Of a DNA stretch of 37,485 nt, positions 24,319-31,802 are shown in pieces (within the stretch, counting starts at the first letter, position 1; every line of letters starts with the position of its first letter). A program made the position numbers and the translations under genes. Under the pieces are notes generated by a model. It searched no databases and was not told the DNA's origin. It worked only from the letters and a program-made list of their open reading frames with translations. The stretch is taken from assembly GCF_008274655.1 (NCBI RefSeq), contig NZ_VTRV01000007.1, positions 1-37,485 of the forward strand, given 5' to 3'. The stretch is from Cognatilysobacter lacus. GTDB taxonomy: Bacteria; Pseudomonadota; Gammaproteobacteria; Xanthomonadales; Xanthomonadaceae.

Positions 24319-25218
24319 TTACCGGCTGCGCTGGTTCCGCTCCACGTCCATGCGCTCGAGGATGCTGCCGTGCACGCCCGTGCCGATCGCAATTGGGCGG
24401 TGCAGGTTGCCGGCCTGCTCCGGCGCTTCGGGCGCGGTCTCCATTTGCGCCAGCTGCGTCATCGCGCCGGTCATGCCGTGCGTCAGCGTTTGCGCGAGGC
24501 GCTCGGCGATGCCGGCGGCGGTTGCGGACATGCCGATCGAGAGTTCGTCCTGCGGCTCGTTGACAAGGCCCACGATCGCGGCGACGACTTCGTCCGCGTC
24601 GGTGATCGGGAACGGCTGCAGGGTATGGCCCGTGTAGTTCGCCGCGTGATCGTATAGGGGCGTGTCTGCCGCCATCGGCAGCACCGCGCACACGTGGATG
24701 CCGGTGGCATCCTGCGCGACAAGTTCCTGCCGTAGCGCATCGCAGAGGCCGACGATGCCGTACTTGGTGGCGCAGTACGACGCGTAGTACGGCGCGGGCG
24801 TGCGCCCGAGCATGGCCGCAATGTTGATGAGCGTGCCGCCGCCCGCCTTGCGGAAGTGGCTGATCGCGGCATGGCTCCCGGCGATCGCACCGCCGAGGTT
24901 CGTCTGCATGACACGAAGGTGGTCTTCGAGCGGTATGCGCTCGAAGGGTCCGAGCGCGGCAACACCCGCATTGTTGATCCAGACATCGATGCGATTGAAC
25001 TTCGCGATCGCCGCTGCGGCGAGCTTTTCGACCGCGTTCGGGTCGCCGACGTCGCAGCTCACGGCGATCGCATTGCCGCATTCCTCCGCGAGCTGTTCAA
25101 GCAGGCGTGCGCGTCGGGCGGCGAGCACGAGGTTGCAGCCCTCCGCCGCCAGGGCAAGCGCAACGCCGCGGCCGAGGCCGCTCGATGCGCCGGTGATGAC
25201 GACTGTGCGTGCCAGCAT
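24319..25218 (-). CDS. SDR family oxidoreductase with Ala in place of the catalytic Ser
   Basis: 299 aa. The SDR layout is normal: VVITGASSGLGRGVAL (NADP motif GASSGLG at 10-16), INNAG at 81-85, and Y148 and K152 in the YASYCATKYG segment. The catalytic Ser should be 13 residues before the Tyr; here that is A135 (INIAAMLG). The codon reads GCC, so this is not a reading error of one frame. Activity may be lost or the substrate position may be served by another residue. The C-terminal 60 residues form a helical extension. The start is ATG 25218 with AGGAG 8 nt upstream; a GTG/ATG-like start 15 bp further up is less likely. The 96-bp flank has no gene. Confidence 0.93.
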   Translation of the reverse strand: MLARTVVITGASSGLGRGVALALAAEGCNLVLAARRARLLEQLAEECGNAIAVSCDVGDPNAVEKLAAAAIAKFNRIDVWINNAGVAALGPFERIPLEDHLRVMQTNLGGAIAGSHAAISHFRKAGGGTLINIAAMLGRTPAPYYASYCATKYGIVGLCDALRQELVAQDATGIHVCAVLPMAADTPLYDHAANYTGHTLQPFPITDADEVVAAIVGLVNEPQDELSIGMSATAAGIAERLAQTLTHGMTGAMTQLAQMETAPEAPEQAGNLHRPIAIGTGVHGSILERMDVERNQRSR

Positions 25219-25314
25219 GAAGCGCTCCTGCATTGAGATTGCCGCATGGTGGCGGGACAGCCGTCGTTGCGGGGTGTTCGCCGCGGCGGTATCGATAAGC
25301 GTGAAAGGCGCGCT

Positions 25315-26154
25315 TCAGCCCAGCGCGGCGGGCAGCACCCGGGTGCAGTCGGCGCGCAGCGCGAGCGTGGCGAGGTCATCGGCACGCGTCACGCCGCGGG
25401 TCACGAGCGCGATGGGCAGGCCGGCGGCGTGCGCCATCAGCGCGAACCGGTAGCCGGAGTACACCATCAGAGACGAACCGACGACGAGCAGGCCGTCGCT
25501 GCCCGCGAGCGCGGCCGCGGCCTTTTCGTACCGCGGACGCGGCACGTTCTCGCCGTAGAAGACGACGTCGGGCTTGAGCATCCCGCCGCAGCGCGAACAC
25601 TCCGGCACGACGAAGGTGTCGAAGTTCTCGCGCTCGAGGTCCGCATCGCCGTCGGGCGCGAACGCGGCCACGGCATCGAGACGATCCGGATTGCACTCAG
25701 CCAGGCGCGTCTGCATGCCGGCACGCGGCGTGCGGTCTTCGCAGTGAAGGCAGCGCACGCTGTCGAGCCTTCCGTGCAGGTCGACGACGTCATCGCTGCC
25801 GGCGCGCTGGTGCAGGCCGTCCACGTTCTGCGTCAGCAGCATCGATACCTGGCCGCTGCGCTGCCACGACGCGAGCGCCGCGTGCGCCGCGTTCGGCGCA
25901 GCTGTATCGAACCGTGGCCAGCCAGCGTACGAACGGGCCCAGTACCTGCGCCGGACGGCCGCGTCACCGGTGAAGGCCTGGAACGTTACCGGCGGCGACC
26001 GTTTCCAGCTGCCTGCTTCGTCGCGGTAGTCGGCGATGCCCGATGCGGTGCTGCAGCCGGCGCCGGTGACGACGAACACTCGCCGGAGCGGCGCCAACCA
26101 AAGGCGCAGAGCGCGCGATGGGACGACGTCCAGTGGTTCAGAAACTGCGTGCAC
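25315..26154 (-). CDS. SIR2 family NAD-dependent protein deacetylase (class II-like)
   Basis: 279 aa with the start chosen at GTG 26154; a GTG at 26202 (16 aa longer) is the alternative, starting 3 bp after the ribosome-factor gene. NAD-binding motif GAGCSTASGIADYR (31-44), QNVDGLHQRAG (109-119), catalytic H127 in DLHG, and zinc cysteines C135, C138, C186 and C189. The conserved GIPD is GIAD here (Pro to Ala), a minor change. It would remove acyl groups from lysines using NAD. Cytoplasmic. Closely coupled behind the HPF-type gene; adjacency of the two suggests one transcript. Confidence 0.92.
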   Translation of the reverse strand: MHAVSEPLDVVPSRALRLWLAPLRRVFVVTGAGCSTASGIADYRDEAGSWKRSPPVTFQAFTGDAAVRRRYWARSYAGWPRFDTAAPNAAHAALASWQRSGQVSMLLTQNVDGLHQRAGSDDVVDLHGRLDSVRCLHCEDRTPRAGMQTRLAECNPDRLDAVAAFAPDGDADLERENFDTFVVPECSRCGGMLKPDVVFYGENVPRPRYEKAAAALAGSDGLLVVGSSLMVYSGYRFALMAHAAGLPIALVTRGVTRADDLATLALRADCTRVLPAALG

Positions 26155-26205
26155 GAAAGTTGGGAATTCCCTGGTTGCGAGTTGTCCCACAGCCCGTCGC
26201 ACCGG

Positions 26206-26514
26206 TTATTCGAGCCGCCCCAGGTCGTGGTCGAGCCGCCGCTGCAACTTCTTCGCCGCGCCGGTGATGGCAGCCGCCAGCGAGTCCGCCTCGTCCGACG
26301 CGGCGAGCGGGGGACGTCCCTCCACCTTTGCTTCCAGCAGGCATTGCTTGTCGCGGCCGCCGCGGCGATCCGCGCTCTTGTCGCGCAGATGCACTTCGAT
26401 GCGCGTCACCTGGTCTGCAAAGCGCGACAACGATCCGTCGAGGGCGTGCCGCACGTGGCGCTCGACCGAAGCGTCGTTGTTGATGTGGTTGTCGGTGTTG
26501 ATTTCGATGTGCAT
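26206..26514 (-). CDS. HPF/RaiA family ribosome-associated protein
   Basis: 102 aa, short-form length. The beta-alpha-beta-beta-beta-alpha fold is visible: MHIEINTDNHI, helix VERHVRHALDGSLSRFA, strands TRIEVHLRDK and CLLEAKVEGRPPL, and final helix DSLAAAITGAAKKLQRRLDHD. Short proteins of this family dimerise or silence ribosomes in stress. It lacks the long C-terminal extension of long HPF. The start is ATG 26514 with CAGGAG 7 nt upstream. It precedes the sirtuin gene by 3 or 51 bp. Confidence 0.9.
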   Translation of the reverse strand: MHIEINTDNHINNDASVERHVRHALDGSLSRFADQVTRIEVHLRDKSADRRGGRDKQCLLEAKVEGRPPLAASDEADSLAAAITGAAKKLQRRLDHDLGRLE

Positions 26515-26578
26515 GGAATGCTCCTGGTTCTTCGGGGAACGCTGGCTGCATCGGCGTGGACGCGGGGTGGCCGGCCGG

Positions 26579-27364
26579 TCAGGGACTCTTGGCAGGCGCG
26601 GCGTGCGCCGTCGTGCCGCGCTCGGCGTCGATGGCGCGGAAGATCGCTTCGGTCGCCGGCGTCCATGTGCTCCACGCGTGCTTGCCGGGAACCACGTACA
26701 CGTGTCCGGCGGGCAACAGCCCGGCTACGAGCGGCATGCCTTCCCGCAGGTAGTCGTTGTCGCCGTACGACAGCCACACGTTGCGCGCGCGCTCGGGCTC
26801 GTCGCGCCATGTCTTCAGGTGGCCCCACAGCTCGCGCTGCCACGCATCGTAGGGGTTCGCGGACTCGGGCGGCGGACGCCAGCTGCCGAGCCCGCCGGCC
26901 GCGCGGATCTCGTCGTGCACCGCGCGCTCGCCGGTGTAGGGCGCCAGCAACACCATGCCGTCGACCTGGCCGGGATACATGCGGTCGTAGAGGATCTCGC
27001 CCATGCCGCCCAGGGACGCGCCGACCAGCCAGATCTCCGTATAGGCGCGTCGTCGCGCTGGCATCAGCACTTCGTCGTGCAGGCGCCGCGCCGCGCTGCG
27101 GTCGAGGTAGTAGGGCATCGACAATTCGGCGAACAGCACGTCGGCGTCCGGCCACACGCGCTGGATCGCTTCGCCCACGCCGCTGCGACGCATGGATTCG
27201 AGGCGGTCCCGCCGCCCCGGCAGCACGACCACGAGTCGATGCGAGCCCTCCTTCGATGGAAGCAGCGCCGTCGGCACGGGCCGCGATGTATTGACGCGTT
27301 GCGAGGCGCAGGCGAGCAGAGCGCTCGCCGCGAGAAGAACCACCGACCAGCGCAGCAGGCGCAT
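26579..27364 (-). CDS. Alpha/beta hydrolase lipoprotein
   Basis: 261 aa. Lipobox L-L-A-C (C19), so an envelope-anchored protein. The alpha/beta-hydrolase core has the nucleophile in GASLG (S117), with RLVVVLPGRRDRLE as the first strand and oxyanion region, GMVLLAPYTGERAV after it, and a late His in VVPGKHAWSTW. Asp of the triad is probably in YGDNDYL. An esterase-like role is likely; the substrate is unknown. The start is ATG 27364 with AGAGG close upstream; the much longer open frame to 28072 overlaps the SRAP gene and is rejected. It is divergent from the SRAP gene across 105 bp. Confidence 0.88.
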   Translation of the reverse strand: MRLLRWSVVLLAASALLACASQRVNTSRPVPTALLPSKEGSHRLVVVLPGRRDRLESMRRSGVGEAIQRVWPDADVLFAELSMPYYLDRSAARRLHDEVLMPARRRAYTEIWLVGASLGGMGEILYDRMYPGQVDGMVLLAPYTGERAVHDEIRAAGGLGSWRPPPESANPYDAWQRELWGHLKTWRDEPERARNVWLSYGDNDYLREGMPLVAGLLPAGHVYVVPGKHAWSTWTPATEAIFRAIDAERGTTAHAAPAKSP

Positions 27365-27469
27365 GCCACCTCTCCATTCACGATGAGCCAGTCTTGGCAG
27401 GCGGCCGTGACTGGCCAGTGGAGAAACGGTGGAGAAGCCGTCGCGGATGCAGGTGTAGGCTGCTGCCGC

Positions 27470-28150
27470 ATGTGCGGACGCGACACATTCAGGGCGACGT
27501 GGGCCGAGGTGCATGCCGCCTCGCAGCCGCTTTTCGTGAAATTCCCGGATGAGGAGCCGGTGCCGACCTACAACCGGGCGCCGACCCAGCGCGGCTGGAC
27601 GGTGATCGCGGACGAGGGCGGCGGCATCGTGGTGCCCATGCGCTGGGGCCTGCTGCCTCCGTGGGCAAAGGACACGCGGCTGGCCTACAGCACGATCAAC
27701 GCGAGGCTCGACGGCATCACCACCAAGCCAGCCTTCCGCAGCGCGTGGAAATCGCGTCGCTGCCTGATTCCCACGTCCGGCTACTACGAATGGCAGCCGG
27801 TCGCTGGCGGCAAGCAGCCCTACTTCATCCACCCGGCGAACGCGCCGGTGATGTTCTTCGGCGGGCTCTACGAAGCGCGCCCGGACGGCGCGGGCGGCGA
27901 GCTTCTTACGTACAGCGTGATAACGCGCGAGGCGGATCCGGAACTGGCGGCGATCCACGACCGCATGCCGTTGATACTGGCGCCCGAGACGTTCAACGAA
28001 TGGCTGCACGGCACGCCCGAGCAAGCGATGTCGATCGCGTTGATGACACCCGAGGCGCCGGTCGCTGCGCATCCGGTCGATCGTGCCGTCGGCAACGTGC
28101 GCAACGACCGCCCAGACCTGATCGATCCGGTTCAGCTCGCGACCGGCTGA
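27470..28150 (+). CDS. SRAP family protein (YedK/HMCES-like, intact active site)
   Basis: 226 aa. It starts MCGRDTF, so after Met removal Cys2 can form the stable thiazolidine link to abasic sites in single-stranded DNA. The other catalytic residues are present at the expected places: N77 (TINARLDG), E107 (GYYEW) and H163 (AIHDRMP). This is the standard SOS-associated protein that shields abasic sites at forks. The start is ATG 27470; no LexA box is obvious in the 105-bp upstream gap. The degenerate paralogue at 14426 gives a natural comparison. Confidence 0.95.
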   Translation: MCGRDTFRATWAEVHAASQPLFVKFPDEEPVPTYNRAPTQRGWTVIADEGGGIVVPMRWGLLPPWAKDTRLAYSTINARLDGITTKPAFRSAWKSRRCLIPTSGYYEWQPVAGGKQPYFIHPANAPVMFFGGLYEARPDGAGGELLTYSVITREADPELAAIHDRMPLILAPETFNEWLHGTPEQAMSIALMTPEAPVAAHPVDRAVGNVRNDRPDLIDPVQLATG

Positions 28151-28231
28151 GCATTGCAGAGTGTGACGCCTGCACGTCGCGGCTCACATGCAGTTGATGG
28201 TGCGCGCCGCACGATCGCCGGACCGTCTTCA

Positions 28232-28237
28232 GATAAT
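28232..28237 (+). promoter_or_regulatory. Possible -10 box giving a leaderless transcript
   Basis: GATAAT stands out in this GC-rich sequence and lies 6 bp before GTG 28244. If it is a -10 box, transcription would begin at or beside the start codon. No convincing -35 box was seen. Confidence 0.3.
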
Positions 28238-28243
28238 TCAACC

Positions 28244-29353
28244 GTGCCGAGCCTTGGACGACCCCGCGCCGAACGGGGCTTGCCCTGGATAGCGTCCTCG
28301 TCAAAGGACAGCGAAATCCACCGTCTTCGCGGGCTCGTGTCCGCGCTGGCGGCGATCGCCGAGCATCCGGGAACCGCGCAGTCTTTCATCGAGTACGCGC
28401 TCGACCGGGTGGTCGAGGTCACGCGTGCCACCGGTGGCGTCGTGCTGCTCGATGGATCGGAGGTCGGCATGGACGTCGCGGTCGCGCACGGCCAGATGAC
28501 GCTTCCCGGCGTCGACGTCTTCAACGGCGGGCAGACGCTTGCGCGGGCCTGCATGGAAGCCGGGACCTGCATGCGAAGCGACGCCACTGCCAACGACGAA
28601 CGCATCCACGGCGACGCGCGCCGGGTGCATGCGCTGCACTCGCTGATCGCCGCGCCCCTGCGCTATGGCGAATCGGTGCTGGGCGTGCTCGAGGTCTGCT
28701 CGTCCGTCAGCCATGCCTTCGACGACATCGACGCGCAGGCGATCGGACTCATCGGCGATGCGATGGGCGGCGCGCTCGGCCGCCAGCTCGCGCTCGAGGA
28801 GAACGCGCGCCTGCTGCGGCGCCTTCATGACGCGCTGCTGGACACGCAGGCGACCGCGCAGATGTACCAGGACGCCGCGTCCCTCGATGCGCTCACCGGC
28901 CTTCCCAATCGACCCGCGTTCGAGACGCAGCTCGAGGCGGTGTGCGCAGCGCACGAAGGCCAGCCCCATCGTTTCGGCCTGCTGTTCATCGACCTTGACG
29001 ATTTCAAGGACATCAACGACACGCACGGCCACGCCATGGGCGACCAGGTGTTGCGCGCCACCGGCGCGGCGCTGCGCGAGACTCTGCGCGATACCGACGT
29101 GGTGGCGCGCCTCGGCGGCGACGAGTTCGTGGTGCTGCTGTCGTCCTTGCGCGACGCGGATCGCGACGTGCGGTCGGTGGCCGCGGCCGTGGAGGACGAG
29201 CTGGCGCGGCCGCGCGTCGTGAACGGCGTGCGCCTGCGCATCAAGTGCAGCGTGGGCTGGGTGATCCACGACGGCTTCGCGCATGCGAGCGAGGTCCTGC
29301 AGGCCGCGGACGCCCGCATGTACGAGCAGAAGCGCGAGCGCCGCCGACGCTGA
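28244..29353 (+). CDS. GAF-GGDEF diguanylate cyclase
   Basis: 369 aa, soluble. GAF domain (about 45-185) followed by a complete GGDEF domain: SLDALTGLPNRPAF (213-226), FIDLDDFKDINDTHGH, GGDEF at 291-295 and inhibitory RxxD (R282, D285) five residues before it. It should make c-di-GMP from two GTP with product inhibition. The GAF ligand is unknown. The start is uncertain: GTG 28244 is chosen because a -10-like box sits just upstream; the open frame extends to TTG 28154. It follows the SRAP gene by 93 bp. Compare the degenerate homologue at 21912. Confidence 0.9.
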   Translation: MPSLGRPRAERGLPWIASSSKDSEIHRLRGLVSALAAIAEHPGTAQSFIEYALDRVVEVTRATGGVVLLDGSEVGMDVAVAHGQMTLPGVDVFNGGQTLARACMEAGTCMRSDATANDERIHGDARRVHALHSLIAAPLRYGESVLGVLEVCSSVSHAFDDIDAQAIGLIGDAMGGALGRQLALEENARLLRRLHDALLDTQATAQMYQDAASLDALTGLPNRPAFETQLEAVCAAHEGQPHRFGLLFIDLDDFKDINDTHGHAMGDQVLRATGAALRETLRDTDVVARLGGDEFVVLLSSLRDADRDVRSVAAAVEDELARPRVVNGVRLRIKCSVGWVIHDGFAHASEVLQAADARMYEQKRERRRR

Positions 29354-29431
29354 GCGCACGACCCGGCGCTCACGCGCGGGGCGCTATTCATCGGGGCGAT
29401 GCGGCGTGGCCGCGAACCGGTGAGACATCCC

Positions 29432-30097
29432 ATGAACCATTCCGTTCCCGTCGCACGCGTGCTCGGCGCGGCGCTGATCGGCGCCCTCGCGCTGACGGCG
29501 TGCAAGGGCCGTGGCAGTAACGACACGCTCGCCGAAGGCGCAACCGATCGCCCGAGCGAGAGCAGCGGCGCCACCAACGCGGGCCCGGGCGCTCCGCCCG
29601 TCGACTCGGCCGGGCCGGGCTCGGGCGACGCGATTTCGCAGCCAGCAGGCGTCACCAGCGCCCCGGGCCCGGGCCCGACGCTGATGCTCGTGTCGCAGGG
29701 CGCGCACGCGCCATTCCTCGGTAACGCGGCGGGTAATGCGCTCTATTACGTCGACGGTGACACCGACGGGAGCAAATGCACGGGCCCGTGCCTGCAGACG
29801 TGGCCGCCTGTAACCATCGAGGCCCAGCAGCCGACCGGCGCGCCGGGTCTGCAGGGCGCCATGATCTCTACGATCACGCGCGCCGAGGGCAGCCACCAGG
29901 TCACCTTCAACGGCCGTCCGCTGTACCGCTATGCGGCCGACGCCGGCGCCGGCAGTGCCAACGGGGACGGCGTCAAGGACAAGTTCGGCAGCTGGCACCT
30001 TGCAACGCCGACGATGGCCGGCTCGACGGGCAAAGCCCAGGGCGCGCAGCCTTCCGCGTCGTCGGCCGGGACCGCCCCGCCGAAGACGGGAGGCTGA
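29432..30097 (+). CDS. Lipoprotein with COG4315 (PF03640-type) repeats
   Basis: 221 aa. Lipobox L-T-A-C (C24), then a Ser/Gly/Pro-rich linker (about 25-85), then the secreted repeat fold seen in COG4315 proteins: YYVDGDTDGSKCTGPCLQTW with two Cys, and VTFNGRPLYRYAADAGAG with SWHLATP. The C-terminus is again low complexity. Anchored in the envelope; function unknown, although related proteins have been reported in electron transfer or stress settings. The start is ATG 29432 with GGTGAG upstream. It ends at a hairpin. Confidence 0.87.
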   Translation: MNHSVPVARVLGAALIGALALTACKGRGSNDTLAEGATDRPSESSGATNAGPGAPPVDSAGPGSGDAISQPAGVTSAPGPGPTLMLVSQGAHAPFLGNAAGNALYYVDGDTDGSKCTGPCLQTWPPVTIEAQQPTGAPGLQGAMISTITRAEGSHQVTFNGRPLYRYAADAGAGSANGDGVKDKFGSWHLATPTMAGSTGKAQGAQPSASSAGTAPPKTGG

Positions 30098-30106
30098 AAT
30101 CAAACG

Positions 30107-30128
30107 GGCGGCCGGTCTCCCGGTCGCC
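30107..30128. terminator. Hairpin between convergent lipoprotein and small-protein genes
   Basis: GGCGGCCGG, loop TCTC, CCGGTCGCC: a 9-bp stem with one G-T pair in the 38-bp convergent gap. There is no T-run. It could end both genes. Confidence 0.5.
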
Positions 30129-30135
30129 TGCGTGG

Positions 30136-30354
30136 TCAGCCGTGTGCGTAGCGCCCCACCGGCGTACGTTCGATGTGGATCGCGTCGCGACCGGCGGGTG
30201 AAAGGCAGCGATCCCAGGCGCTGTGCAGCAGCCCCTTGGCGTAGAGGTCGTCTTCGAGCTGCTTGTCGATCTTCGCGCGTGCGTCGATCGCCAAAAGGCG
30301 AAGCGCACTTATTTCGCGGTGGCTGAGGTCCGTCTGCTGCGTCGAGCTGGTCAT
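30136..30354 (-). CDS. Small protein of unknown function
   Basis: 72 aa. The ATG at 30354 has GAGGGAC about 8 nt upstream. The sequence is mostly helical with heptad-like hydrophobics (EISALRLLAIDARAKIDKQL) and polar ends. No family recognised. A possible membrane-free helical peptide-size protein; the good ribosome site and normal composition support coding. Its stop faces the lipoprotein gene. Confidence 0.55.
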   Translation of the reverse strand: MTSSTQQTDLSHREISALRLLAIDARAKIDKQLEDDLYAKGLLHSAWDRCLSPAGRDAIHIERTPVGRYAHG

Positions 30355-30456
30355 AGCGGCTGTCCCTCGGTCATGCCGGGGCCAGTCTCGGCCGCCGAAC
30401 CCTCAAGGCCGCGTGAAAACTTCGACGCCGGCCGGGGCTCCGGACGAACGGCCTGA

Positions 30457-30481
30457 CCAGGGCGTTCCGCGGCCGCCCTGG
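30457..30481 (-). terminator. 8-bp hairpin after the CheX-like gene
   Basis: CCAGGGCG paired with CGCCCTGG over a 9-nt loop, 9 bp beyond the stop of the CheX-like gene. There is no T-run. Confidence 0.4.
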
Positions 30482-30490
30482 CTGTACCGT

Positions 30491-31336
30491 TCAGTCGCCG
30501 ACGACGAGGATGAACGGGCCGAGCTGGGACGTCATGGTCACGAGTACGTGCAGTTCGCTGTCGAGGCCCGAGAGCGGCGTTTCGAAGTCGGGCGGAGATG
30601 CGGTGTAGTTCGCGTCCTCGGCCAGGCTGTCCTTCACCACGTAACCCATCAGCATGTTCACGAGCTCGCCAAGCGCGTCACGGGCGAGTTCTTCGTCGCA
30701 GGCCTCCGGCGGGATCGACAGGAAGGCCTGCGCCATCGCATGCATGGTGGCGCCATCGCAGGCCATTCCGATCACCAACGGGCGGTCGGCGGCGACACGC
30801 ACCAGCGCGGCTGCGTCGACATGCGGTGGCGCCAGCGGATCGATGACGCTCGAAAACTGGCACTGCGTGCGCAGGAGCCGCGGGAAAAGCTTGTTGCAGG
30901 TGGCGATCGCGTTGCCCACGCGGCGGCCGAACTGGTGCGTGGCGACGATGGCGTCGAGTGAGCGCGCGGCTTCATCGCGATCCGCCGAATGCAGCCGCAG
31001 CTCGTCGTCGAGCCGATGGCGTTCGACGTACCCTTGCTCGACCAGGATCTCCCCGAACAGCTTGCGGCGCGATTTCTGTTCGTCGAGCAGCTGGCCGACC
31101 TCGTCGGCCGTGAGCAGCCCCATCGATTGCGCGATGTCGCCGAAGCGTTTGTCCTCGCGACGCTGGCGCTCGTTGATGGCCTGCGCCTGGTGCGCGGTGA
31201 GCATGCCCCTCCCGCACGCGATTTCGCCCAGCGCGGGGTTGGACATGCGCTGGATCTCGAGCGCCCGCAGCAGCTGCGGCGCGTCGATGACGCCTTTTTC
31301 CAGCAGGAACTGCCCGAAGAACTTGGCTGCTGCCAT
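30491..31336 (-). CDS. CheX-like phosphatase with four N-terminal MshEN-like repeats
   Basis: 281 aa, soluble. The N-terminal 120 residues hold four repeats of exactly 29 residues (starting at 7, 36, 65 and 94), each with FG/LG, a second Gly (15, 44, 73, 102) and an ending Gln (29, 58, 87; His116 in the last). That is the spacing of MshEN c-di-GMP-binding motifs (24 plus 5 residues). The C-terminal part (about 125-281) is CheX/CheC-like: D220-x3-E224-x2-N227-x3-G231 matches the phosphatase signature. So it may dephosphorylate a receiver domain. The start is ATG 31336 with AAGGA overlapping the cheY stop, 12 bp apart; the two form a tight unit. Confidence 0.9.
   Translation of the reverse strand: MAAAKFFGQFLLEKGVIDAPQLLRALEIQRMSNPALGEIACGRGMLTAHQAQAINERQRREDKRFGDIAQSMGLLTADEVGQLLDEQKSRRKLFGEILVEQGYVERHRLDDELRLHSADRDEAARSLDAIVATHQFGRRVGNAIATCNKLFPRLLRTQCQFSSVIDPLAPPHVDAAALVRVAADRPLVIGMACDGATMHAMAQAFLSIPPEACDEELARDALGELVNMLMGYVVKDSLAEDANYTASPPDFETPLSGLDSELHVLVTMTSQLGPFILVVGD
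30971..31318 (-). repeat. Four tandem 29-residue MshEN-like repeats within the CheX-like gene
   Basis: Encodes residues 7-122. Repeat starts fall at residues 7, 36, 65 and 94 without any gap. Positions in common: an aromatic or Leu then Gly at repeat positions 1-2, Gly at 9, and Gln at 23 (His in repeat 4). Only repeat 3 keeps the Arg of the RLG motif (R64). The period equals one 24-residue motif plus the 5-residue linker of MshEN domains, so the array reads as two MshEN modules. Confidence 0.75.
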
Positions 31337-31348
31337 GGTCGCGCGTCC

Positions 31349-31717
31349 TTATGCGGTGACTTCGCCGAGCACGCGCTCGAGCGTGTCGCGGTCGATCGGC
31401 TTTTGCAGGTAGCTCTTCGCGCCGATCTTCAGGCACTGCTCGATGTCGTTCTGCGCGCCGAGCGAGCTGAGCACCACGACTTTCGCGTCCGGGTCGAGTT
31501 CGAGAATGCGCTTGAGCGCGGCCTTGCCGTCGACCTTCGGCATCACGAGGTCAAGCAGCACGACATTGGGCTTGAGCGCGAGGTACTGCTCCACGGCCCG
31601 GACGCCGTTATCGGCTTCCCCGGCCAGTTCATAGCCGCAGGCCGCAAGTTGCTGCGCGGTGAGCATGCGCAGCGCGCGCGAATCGTCGCAGAGAAGTACG
31701 GTCGGGCGGACGCTCAT
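31349..31717 (-). CDS. CheY-like response regulator
   Basis: 122 aa, a receiver domain alone. D11 and D12, phospho-acceptor D56 (LLDLVMPKVDG), the switch Ser84 and K106 (QKP) are intact. It lacks an output domain and should signal by protein contact. The start is ATG 31717 with AAGGAAGAG upstream. It is the first gene of the pair with the CheX-like phosphatase 12 bp downstream, which is the likely partner. The kinase is not in this unit. Confidence 0.94.
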   Translation of the reverse strand: MSVRPTVLLCDDSRALRMLTAQQLAACGYELAGEADNGVRAVEQYLALKPNVVLLDLVMPKVDGKAALKRILELDPDAKVVVLSSLGAQNDIEQCLKIGAKSYLQKPIDRDTLERVLGEVTA

Positions 31718-31802
31718 CGGACTCTTCCTTGCGCGCGTTACGCCGCGCGCGTGCGTCGGGCGAACCGGTGTCCGCCCTCGATCCATGCTAACGGCGCGGG
31801 TG

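Noticed and set aside
26579-28072. 497-codon extension upstream of the hydrolase lipoprotein start
   Set aside because: The lipobox signal fits only the ATG at 27364, and the extra part is antisense to the intact SRAP gene.
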